A stretch of 64,000 bases of DNA from Autumnicola psychrophila (GTDB lineage: Bacteria > Bacteroidota > Bacteroidia > Flavobacteriales > Flavobacteriaceae), in the NCBI RefSeq assembly GCF_031846645.1, contig NZ_JAVRHN010000005.1, positions 124,001-188,000 on the forward strand, in the 5' to 3' direction. Shown here piece by piece: positions 53,920 through 60,820 of the stretch (position 1 is the stretch's first letter; the number at the start of each line of letters is the position of its first letter). Made by a program: the position numbers and the translations under genes. The notes under the pieces were generated by a model. That model was not told the DNA's origin, ran no database searches, and saw nothing but the letters and a program-made list of their open reading frames with translations.

Positions 53920-54402
53920 TCATAAGATGTTCCTGTCAAATATTAAAGGTAATAAATCCTTAACCGATTTGACCTTTAAAACCTTACCGGTTTCACCCAT
54001 AAAATACAGCTCAATATTTTCTTCCTGATTTACTTCATACTCTGCCATTACCTGCCGGCAGGCACCACATGGAGAAACAGGCGCAGCAACCGCATGCTTC
54101 AGTGATTTTGCTGAAATCGCTACTTTCTTCATTCTGACGCCAGGATATTTCGCCCCGGCATAAAAAAATGCCGTACGCTCGGCACAAAGTCCGGAAGGAT
54201 ATGATGCATTCTCCTGGTTACTTCCAGTGACCACCTTAGCATTTTCCAAAAGAATTGCCGCCCCCACATTAAACTGAGAGTACGGAGCATAAGCATTATC
54301 CCTGGCATCAAAAGCTTTCTGCATTAAATCAAATACATCCTGAGGCAGCTCTTCCAGGTTATCGTAAACTTCCAGTTCTGAAGTAATATTTATTGATTTC
54401 AT
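53920..54402 (-). CDS. cdd: Cytidine deaminase
   Basis: This enzyme deaminates cytidine and deoxycytidine to uridine forms in pyrimidine salvage. The 160 residues show the catalytic motif YPSGLCAERTAFFYAGA (zinc cysteine and catalytic Glu) and the second zinc pair in SPCGACRQVMAEYE. FNVGAAILLENAKVVTGSNQ is the nucleoside-binding segment. It lies between porV (separated by a terminator) and pdhA, all on the same strand. Confidence 0.96.
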   Translation of the reverse strand: MKSINITSELEVYDNLEELPQDVFDLMQKAFDARDNAYAPYSQFNVGAAILLENAKVVTGSNQENASYPSGLCAERTAFFYAGAKYPGVRMKKVAISAKSLKHAVAAPVSPCGACRQVMAEYEVNQEENIELYFMGETGKVLKVKSVKDLLPLIFDRNIL

Positions 54403-54433
54403 ATAAATCTATTGGAAAGACAAGTTAATTCAA

Positions 54434-54468
54434 ACAAAAAAAGTATCAAATCGAAATAAGATACTTTT
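54434..54468 (-). terminator. Terminator of porV
   Basis: AAAAGTATC and GATACTTTT form a 9-base stem. On the minus strand it is followed by a run of Ts (TACTTTTTTTG). It lies just after the porV stop and separates porV from cdd. Confidence 0.8.
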
Positions 54469-54493
54469 AGTCAAATTAAATTTTTATTTAAAA

Positions 54494-55645
54494 TTAATTC
54501 ACGAACTCCTGTCCGAAATTAAAGGTTAGACCAAAACGCAGTGTTCCTTCCAGAGGACTGGGCACATCTGAAGTGGAGAAAAGGTACGAAATATCAATGT
54601 CTACTATTTCATACACAAAACCTGCTCCAAATGAAAGGAACCTTCTGGAACCCTTAGCTTCACTTTCATTAAAATATCCTGCCCGAAAGGCAAACACATC
54701 CTGGTACATATATTCTGCACCTAAAGCCCAGGTGACTTCCCTTATCTCCTCTCCAAAACCATCAGGAGCATCCCCGAAAGAAGTAAAAATTCCTTCTATA
54801 GCACCTATCTCATTGTATTCCTCATCATCTTCTGCATCAATATCCCCATCATCATTAAAGTCCTGTGGAGTTGGCACCAGTAGTTTATTAAATTCGACAT
54901 AAGTACCTATTCGGTTTTGCGGATCCAGAATAAAATCAAAACCAGCCCCAGCTTTAAAATTTGTGGGAATAAAGTTTTCCTGTCCCGCATCGTCATATTT
55001 CATCTTAGGGCCTATGTTGGAAATATTTGCGCCCAGCCTCCAGCGGCCATCGAAGCTGTCCATATAAATAACGTCACTCTGATAAAATGCTGCAACATCT
55101 ACCCCAAAGCTGCTTGCTGCCCCAAGGTCCTCATCGTCCTGTAATCCAAGATCAGATCGCAGGTATCTTCCCGCCACTGCCATAGAAACGTTCTCACTTA
55201 ACTTAAGTGAATACGACAAATCAAAAGTTAGCTCGTTAGGATTTACAAGAAGAGGCGCCTGCTCAAAAGTTGTTCTGGTTTCGATAGACCCAAGGCTAAA
55301 ATACCTGAGACTTCCAGCAAAGGCACTACGATCATTCAGCTTATAGAAATAACTGAGATTACCAAGAAAAATATCATTTACAATGTCACTAAGATAAGGA
55401 GTGTATGAAACACCTACTCCCTGTTGCATTTCAGCAAATGCATATTTAGCAGGATTCCATTGTTGTGAAAATGCATCTACCGAAGTAGCAACCCCCTGGT
55501 CACCCATTCCCGCAGCGCGTGCATCTGCAGCAACCTGTAGAAACGGAACTGCAGTTGTAATTACCCTGTCCCGCTCTTCCTGGGCAATAGACGAAAGACC
55601 AGACAGTAAACTGGCTCCAACCAGCATAAGTGTAATTTTTTTCAT
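54494..55645 (-). CDS. porV: Type IX secretion outer-membrane protein PorV
   Basis: PorV (LptO) is an outer-membrane beta-barrel of the FadL type that shuttles T9SS cargo from the SprA translocon to the surface attachment machinery. From ATG 55645 the protein has 383 residues, with a signal peptide (KKITLMLVGASLLSGLSSIA). The typical N-terminal segment is AVPFLQVAADARAAGMGDQG followed by VATSVDAFSQQWNPAKYAFA. Alternating beta strands follow, ending in FGLTFNFGQEF. An acidic insert near residues 255-275 (QDFNDDGDIDAEDDEEYNEI) is calcium-site like. In Flavobacterium johnsoniae porU adjoins porV; here the neighbour across a 0.4 kb gap is gldJ. Confidence 0.96.
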   Translation of the reverse strand: MKKITLMLVGASLLSGLSSIAQEERDRVITTAVPFLQVAADARAAGMGDQGVATSVDAFSQQWNPAKYAFAEMQQGVGVSYTPYLSDIVNDIFLGNLSYFYKLNDRSAFAGSLRYFSLGSIETRTTFEQAPLLVNPNELTFDLSYSLKLSENVSMAVAGRYLRSDLGLQDDEDLGAASSFGVDVAAFYQSDVIYMDSFDGRWRLGANISNIGPKMKYDDAGQENFIPTNFKAGAGFDFILDPQNRIGTYVEFNKLLVPTPQDFNDDGDIDAEDDEEYNEIGAIEGIFTSFGDAPDGFGEEIREVTWALGAEYMYQDVFAFRAGYFNESEAKGSRRFLSFGAGFVYEIVDIDISYLFSTSDVPSPLEGTLRFGLTFNFGQEFVN

Positions 55646-55663
55646 TCTGAACATTATCTGTAA

Positions 55664-55671
55664 CAAATATA
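55664..55671 (-). promoter_or_regulatory. Putative -7 box of porV
   Basis: On the minus strand TATATTTG matches TAnnTTTG exactly, 18 bases before the porV ATG. The -33 element is not clear. Between this box and the gldJ promoter (55672-55882) no gene or repeat was recognised. Confidence 0.45.
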
Positions 55672-55882
55672 AATTTTAATTCTTGCTAAGAAAGAACCTT
55701 CCTACCAAAATTACAAGCAAAACCTTAAGAACGAGCCAAAACAAGGTGTGCAATCCATTGAAATTGCTGTAATAATCCTTCAGGTTTCCACTAATAACTT
55801 TAAAATAGAAAAATTATTGCTTTAGCATTTCTCTTTCCTATTATTATTTTGGTATAAAATCTGCCCTATAAGAAAAAAGGAC

Positions 55883-55890
55883 TATTTTTG
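55883..55890 (+). promoter_or_regulatory. Putative -7 box of gldJ and its leader
   Basis: TATTTTTG matches the consensus. The nearest upstream TTG is 31 bases away, too far, so the -33 part is weak. It would start a transcript with a leader of about 170 bases before gldJ. Confidence 0.45.
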
Positions 55891-55897
55891 CGCAAGT

Positions 55898-55988
55898 AAA
55901 AAACCCGAAATTACTATGTTTCGATGCTTCACGAGACCAGTTGAGAATCAGGTAAGCATCAAGTACATCAGGTAGTTAAAGGGTTTTT
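55898..55988 (+). other. Structured leader with a 19-codon open reading frame upstream of gldJ
   Basis: An outer stem AAAAACCC/GGGTTTTT (55899-55906 and 55981-55988) encloses an inner stem GATGCTT/AAGCATC (55923-55929 and 55954-55960). Between them runs an open frame from ATG 55916 to TAG 55975 coding for MFRCFTRPVENQVSIKYIR. The element lies between a -7 box and gldJ. It could be a leader peptide, an RNA regulatory structure, a small RNA, or chance. It matches no riboswitch I recognise. Confidence 0.3.
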
Positions 55989-56070
55989 GGGACAATTTTA
56001 TAATAATGAAATAATCTTGCAGATTTAGCGTTAATTACTATATTGCAAAGCCTAAAAATCTATCTAAGAG

Positions 56071-57756
56071 ATGATGAATATGAGAAGAGATACTGCTATA
56101 AGAGCATTTTTTGCATTTGCCTTCGGCATAGGTCTGATAAGCTGTAATAACTCCAGGGATTATAAAAATAATTCTCGTGCCACCGGTTGGGATATTAATT
56201 CTGACGAAGGTGGATTTCAGTATAACAATGATTTTAAAGAACAAGAAACCGCACCGGGACTTGTTTTTATAGAGGGTGGAACTTTTACCATGGGTAGGGT
56301 TCAGGATGACCCTTTGCACGACTGGAATAACAGCCCAACACAGCAACACGTACAGTCCTTTTATATGGACGAAACTGAAGTAACAAATAAAATGTACCTG
56401 GAGTACCTGGACTGGCTCAAAAGAGTTGCACCACCTTCAGACGAACGATACAGTGATGTATATGCAGGAGCACTTCCTGATACCCTGGTATGGAGAAACC
56501 GTTTGGGTTTTAATGAAACAATGGTAAATAATTACCTGCGTCACCCGGCCTATGCAGAATATCCTGTAGTTGGAGTAAGCTGGATTCAGGCAGTTGAATT
56601 TAGTGACTGGAGAACCCAAAGGGTGAATGAATTAAAGCTTATAAATGAAGGCTATCTTGCGGAAGGCGCTCAATACAAAGCCGGACCGGGAGAAACTTTT
56701 AATTCTGAAACCTACATCTACGATCCTGCAAATGTTTATGGAGGAAACACTGAGTTAAACCAGGGTGAAGAGGTTCAGGACAGACTGGAAGACACCAATG
56801 AGGAAGGAAACCCTGTCAAGAAAGTATATCCGGGAAGAGAAAGTGGTCTGGTTTCTCCGGAATACAGATTACCAACTGAGGTAGAATGGGAATACGCGGC
56901 ACTTGGCATGGTTGGATTAAGAAACTACAATGTCTACAGAGGTAGAAAAAAATATCCATGGGATGGACAATATACCAGATCCGGAGACCCTAAAAGACAG
57001 GGAGATCAACTGGCCAACTTTAAACAAGGTGACGGAGATTACGGTGGTATTGCCGGTTGGAGCGATGATGGAGCAGATATTACTGCTGAAATAAAATCCT
57101 ATGCACCCAACGATTTTGGCCTTTATGATATGGCCGGTAATGTTGCGGAATGGGTATTGGATGTTTACCGTCCTATTGTAGATGACGAGTTTAACGACTT
57201 TAATTACTACAGAGGAAATGTTTACACCAAAAATGCAATTAATGAGGACGGAAGCATTAAAATACTGGGAGCAGATGAAGTTGTGTATGACACTTTAGCC
57301 AACGGAAAACTTGTAGCCAGGAATTTGCCGGGCGAAATTGCCCAGGTTCCGGTCACCGAGGAGGATACTTATATGAGAACTAATTTCACTGAAAGTGATC
57401 AGAGAGATTTCCGCGACGGTGATAAGAGTTCTACCAGATATTACCAGCCTTTTCAGGACGCAACAGAACCTTCTCAAAGAATGTACAATTCCCCTACATA
57501 TAATAATGTACAACTCAATGATACAACCGGAGCTGTCACTGAGCGTGGATATGACACCGCAGAGAGGACCACACTAATTAGTGACGAAGTGAGAGTCTAT
57601 AAAGGAGGATCCTGGAGAGACCGTGCTTATTGGCTTGACCCGGCACAAAGGAGATTCTTCCCGCAGGATATGGCAACTGATTATATTGGCTTTAGAAATG
57701 CCATGTCCAGAGTAGGTTCTAAATCTAAAAGCGAAAATAAAACAGCCAGAAATTAG
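56071..57756 (+). CDS. gldJ: Gliding motility lipoprotein GldJ
   Basis: GldJ is an outer-membrane lipoprotein required for gliding and type IX secretion. It is thought to form a helical track or scaffold and to stabilise other Gld proteins. The 561 residues have a lipoprotein signal (TAIRAFFAFAFGIGLISCNN, Cys25) and one long formylglycine-enzyme/SUMF1-like domain. The latter shows FIEGGTFTMGRVQDDPLHDW, FYMDETEVTNKMYLEYLDWL, a large insert, RLPTEVEWEYAALGMVGLRN, AGNVAEWVLDVYRPIVDDEF and VYKGGSWRDRAYWLDPAQRR. The family lacks sulfatase-activating function. Start could be 56071, 56074 or 56080. A terminator separates it from murF. Confidence 0.96.
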   Translation: MMNMRRDTAIRAFFAFAFGIGLISCNNSRDYKNNSRATGWDINSDEGGFQYNNDFKEQETAPGLVFIEGGTFTMGRVQDDPLHDWNNSPTQQHVQSFYMDETEVTNKMYLEYLDWLKRVAPPSDERYSDVYAGALPDTLVWRNRLGFNETMVNNYLRHPAYAEYPVVGVSWIQAVEFSDWRTQRVNELKLINEGYLAEGAQYKAGPGETFNSETYIYDPANVYGGNTELNQGEEVQDRLEDTNEEGNPVKKVYPGRESGLVSPEYRLPTEVEWEYAALGMVGLRNYNVYRGRKKYPWDGQYTRSGDPKRQGDQLANFKQGDGDYGGIAGWSDDGADITAEIKSYAPNDFGLYDMAGNVAEWVLDVYRPIVDDEFNDFNYYRGNVYTKNAINEDGSIKILGADEVVYDTLANGKLVARNLPGEIAQVPVTEEDTYMRTNFTESDQRDFRDGDKSSTRYYQPFQDATEPSQRMYNSPTYNNVQLNDTTGAVTERGYDTAERTTLISDEVRVYKGGSWRDRAYWLDPAQRRFFPQDMATDYIGFRNAMSRVGSKSKSENKTARN

Positions 57757-57778
57757 AATTTTTGGTTAAAAAACTTAT

Positions 57779-57806
57779 AAAGCCCTAATTTTTAGGGCTT
57801 TTTTTA
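57779..57806 (+). terminator. Terminator of gldJ
   Basis: AAAGCCCTAA and TTAGGGCTTT form a 10-base stem with a tiny loop, followed by a T run. The murF start is only 14 bases further on, so murF needs read-through or a promoter inside gldJ. Confidence 0.85.
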
Positions 57807-57819
57807 TAGCTTTAAGCTT

Positions 57820-59106
57820 ATGAATATAGCACAAATCCATCAGCGCTTTCTGATTAGTTCAGGAGCTTGTATCGATACCCGGAGCCTTACTGAAGGCTGT
57901 ATTTTTTTTGCATTAAGCGGTCCAAACTTTAATGGCAATGCTTTTGCCCTTGAAGCTTTGGAAAAAGGCGCAAAAGTCGCCGTGGTAGATCAGGAAATAT
58001 ATGCCAACGACACCACAAATTTTATTGTGGTGAAGGACGTTTTAAAAACCTTGCAGGATTTGGCTACATTTCACCGAAAGTACCTTGATCTTCCAATAAT
58101 TGCCATTACAGGAAGCAATGGGAAAACAACAACCAAGGAACTGGTTAATACTGTGCTCTCCAAGAAATTTAGAACCGTTGCCACAAAAGGGAATCTCAAT
58201 AATCACATTGGGGTTCCCCTCACCTTACTTTCAATGGATGAAAGAACTGAAATTGGAATTGTGGAAATGGGTGCCAATCATCTTAAGGAAATTGAAATTT
58301 TAAGTAAAATTGCCAGTCCCGATTATGGTTACATCACCAACTTTGGAAAGGCGCATTTGGAAGGATTTGGAAATCTTGAAGGAGTTATTGCAGCAAAAAG
58401 TGAGCTCTACACCAATATAAAAAGGAATAAAAGACTCCTTTTTCTGAACATCGATGATGTTACTCAACGAAACCATCTGGATTATAATCACACCTTCACC
58501 TTTGGTACTACAGAGGATGCTAAAGTACAATTCTCATATTCCGATAATCAGTCTTACGCCAGTGTTAATTACAATAACACGCTGTTTCAGAGTAAAATTA
58601 CCGGCAAACACAACGCGCAAAATATTGCTGCAGCAATAACTATCGGATTATACTTTAAAGTTCCATTTGATCAGATAAAAGAGGCTATTTCTGAATACAA
58701 ACCCTCCAACAACCGCTCGGAAGTTAAAGAAAAAGGCAGCAATACAATTTTCATGGATGCTTACAACGCCAATCCCACCAGCATGCAGGCTGCACTTTCC
58801 AACTTTGAGGACATTAAAACCACAGAGCCGAAAATTGTCATTTTAGGAGATATGCTTGAAATTGGTGATTCTTCAGATGAAGAGCATCAGGAAATTGTAA
58901 ATATTCTCGAAAAAGGAAACTTTACAGAATGTTATCTTCTGGGAGAAAATTTTAATCGTACAGAAGCAAACAAAAGTACAGTCATCAAATTTAAAAGCAG
59001 TCAGAATTTAAAGAAGCACCTTGAGGAAACCCAGTTCAGGAATTGTCATATTCTTATTAAAGGTTCCAGAGGAATGGCTTTAGAAAAAATGCTTGATGCG
59101 ATTTAA
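57820..59106 (+). CDS. murF: UDP-N-acetylmuramoyl-tripeptide-D-alanyl-D-alanine ligase
   Basis: MurF adds D-Ala-D-Ala to the UDP-MurNAc tripeptide, the last cytoplasmic step of peptidoglycan precursor synthesis. The 428 residues contain the ATP loop IIAITGSNGKTTTKELVNTV, NLNNHIGVPLTLLSMDE, the metal segment EIGIVEMGANHLKEIEIL, NYGYITNFG-like DYGYITNFGKAHLEGFGNLE and DAYNANPTSMQAALSNFEDI in the C-terminal domain. The gldJ-murF order is seen in other gliding flavobacteria. It converges with the receptor-channel gene. Confidence 0.96.
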   Translation: MNIAQIHQRFLISSGACIDTRSLTEGCIFFALSGPNFNGNAFALEALEKGAKVAVVDQEIYANDTTNFIVVKDVLKTLQDLATFHRKYLDLPIIAITGSNGKTTTKELVNTVLSKKFRTVATKGNLNNHIGVPLTLLSMDERTEIGIVEMGANHLKEIEILSKIASPDYGYITNFGKAHLEGFGNLEGVIAAKSELYTNIKRNKRLLFLNIDDVTQRNHLDYNHTFTFGTTEDAKVQFSYSDNQSYASVNYNNTLFQSKITGKHNAQNIAAAITIGLYFKVPFDQIKEAISEYKPSNNRSEVKEKGSNTIFMDAYNANPTSMQAALSNFEDIKTTEPKIVILGDMLEIGDSSDEEHQEIVNILEKGNFTECYLLGENFNRTEANKSTVIKFKSSQNLKKHLEETQFRNCHILIKGSRGMALEKMLDAI

Positions 59107-59139
59107 TTAGTAAATAAAAGAAGTAGGATAGTATCTCTT

Positions 59140-60234
59140 TTAGCCTTTTTTCTTTTCCGGCACGTAACGATCAAGTTCCTGCTGCCATAAGTGTGAATTT
59201 AGTACCTGGAGTATGGCTAAATTAATAGCCTCACGCCGGGAATCTCCCTGTGCAATTCCAAAAGCGTAGTAATGAGGATCTATGTTCACCGGCTGCACCT
59301 TCAGTGAAAGATCGGAATCATTATTTATCGTGTACCTCATTACCGGCACGCTGTTGAGCACTGCTTCGGCATCCATACTTTTCAGCTTTTTCAAGGCCAC
59401 GGAAATTTCCTTTACTTCCTGAAAAGGTATCCTTTCCTGTTTCATATAATCTGCCGCAAAGGAGCCTTCCACTGCCACCATTTTCATATTTCGCAGATCA
59501 CCAGGCACATCAATCTTATTAACAGAATTTCCCATCACTGCTGAAACCAGTGAAGCGGTAAGTACGGCAGTAACTGCCATGGCCACCAGCATCCAGATTA
59601 GGGCAACGGCACGTCCCCAAAAAGTCACCGGCGCTTTGTCTCCGTATCCTATTGTGGTCATAGTCACACCGGCCCACCAAAATCCGGAACCTATTCCTTT
59701 GGCTATGGAGCGTTCCCCGCCAAAATTGTCTTCATTACTATTACGTTCTATAAAATAAATAATCGACCCTACTATAAGTAATAATATAGAGAGCATTCCG
59801 GCTATATACCAGAAACGTTTACTAAAAAAACCTTTGACTATAGATGAGATACCAGTCCCTGGCGCAGAAGCCACACCCATTTCAGCTTTGTGGTAAATAT
59901 GACTGAAATCTATTTGTTTTTCAGCAGCGGGGGTGACATCCTCTAAAAGCACAATATCGGCCTTCTGATTCAGCAATGCAGTAACTGCAGAATCTCTTGA
60001 GATCTCCTTAAGTTCATACTTTACATTCATCCTATCGGCTACAGCCCGCCATAATCTTATACTAATACCATCCCAATTTCCATTACTGTCGGCAATTATG
60101 TAAGGTGGCTGCGAAAAAACACCTACCACCAAAGAATTATCTGTTCCTTGTTGCAGACTGTCCGTTTGAGCAGAAGTTTTTGCTGAGGAGAGCATGATCA
60201 TCAGCAAGGCGAGTACAATTAGCACTTTTTGCAT
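59140..60234 (-). CDS. Ionotropic glutamate receptor-like ion channel with periplasmic binding domain
   Basis: This 364-residue protein is built like prokaryotic ionotropic glutamate receptors (GluR0 type). A signal peptide (1-22) is followed by lobe 1 of a solute-binding domain (33-130, GVFSQPPYIIADSNGNWDGI). Then come helix M1 (139-163), a pore loop with the potassium-channel filter TIGYGD (194-199), helix M2 (209-235) and lobe 2 (243-358). In amino-acid-binding members lobe 1 has a TPER-type motif whose arginine holds the ligand carboxylate; here the matching segment is DVTPAAEKQIDFSHIY, with alanine at position 104. The ligand may therefore differ. There are no partner genes. Confidence 0.85.
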   Translation of the reverse strand: MQKVLIVLALLMIMLSSAKTSAQTDSLQQGTDNSLVVGVFSQPPYIIADSNGNWDGISIRLWRAVADRMNVKYELKEISRDSAVTALLNQKADIVLLEDVTPAAEKQIDFSHIYHKAEMGVASAPGTGISSIVKGFFSKRFWYIAGMLSILLLIVGSIIYFIERNSNEDNFGGERSIAKGIGSGFWWAGVTMTTIGYGDKAPVTFWGRAVALIWMLVAMAVTAVLTASLVSAVMGNSVNKIDVPGDLRNMKMVAVEGSFAADYMKQERIPFQEVKEISVALKKLKSMDAEAVLNSVPVMRYTINNDSDLSLKVQPVNIDPHYYAFGIAQGDSRREAINLAILQVLNSHLWQQELDRYVPEKKKG

Positions 60235-60458
60235 AATAAAGATATTAGAATCAGGATTAAATGAATAAAAATCATTTAGCTATAATCACAATTTAGTAAA
60301 TTCCGCAGGAAACCCACTTTCTATTTTCCTAAAACAGACCGGAAGAGAACGATGGTTTATTCACATTGTCTATTTCAATGATCCTTTACAACGGCAGGTT
60401 CTCCAAATATTCTTTTTTCGTGTTCGTTCGTTTTCCTTAAAAAGCATTGACTGAAAAT
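60235..60458. other. Intergenic stretch without a recognised gene
   Basis: This is AT-rich sequence between the channel gene and the remnant at 60459-60820. I see no convincing reading frame or repeat. Together with the remnant it makes 586 bases with no intact gene. Confidence 0.5.
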
Positions 60459-60820
60459 TTACCTAACAAATGCTGCGTGTCGAAAGTTGTTTCGACACGC
60501 AAAACTTTTTGGATATTCTAATGAAATAATTAAACTCTGATAGGTAGTAGCATCTTCTCCCGCTTCAAGACTGGCTCCCACTTCAAATCCATCCGAAAAA
60601 ATAGATTCAGCATCGAAAATGTAGATATTTCCTTCCTGACCAATCGGAGAAATGGCTTTATAACCCTTTTCCTTCCAACACGCCATTTTGGTATCGTTGT
60701 AACCAAAGGTTGTGCGGAAGGTCAAGTTTTACAGCAGTATTAATCCTTTTGAGCAATGAAACCTCAAATTCCATCGGGGACTGGCTGCATGTCAACTGCT
60801 CAGCACTTAATACGTATTCT
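60459..60820 (-). pseudogene. Probable remnant of a beta-barrel-like gene, frame-disrupted
   Basis: Two short minus-strand frames look like parts of one protein interrupted by a frame change near 60720. The upstream part contains MEFEVSLLKRINTAVKLDL. The downstream part contains TFRTTFGYNDTKMACW and EVGASLEAGEDATTYQSLI, and ends SLEYPKSF before reading into a hairpin. Alternating residues and a late phenylalanine suggest the C-terminal end of an outer-membrane barrel, but I do not recognise the family. The upstream part also runs into the end of the molybdoenzyme gene, so its true beginning is lost. Confidence 0.35.
60475..60500 (-). terminator. Hairpin, possible terminator
   Basis: GCGTGTCGAAA and TTTCGACACGC form a perfect 11-base stem with loop GTTG. 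The flank is AAAACTTTTTGG on the plus side and GCAGCATTTG on the minus side, so no strong U-tract in either direction. It lies at the end of the gene remnant and may be its old terminator. Confidence 0.45.
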
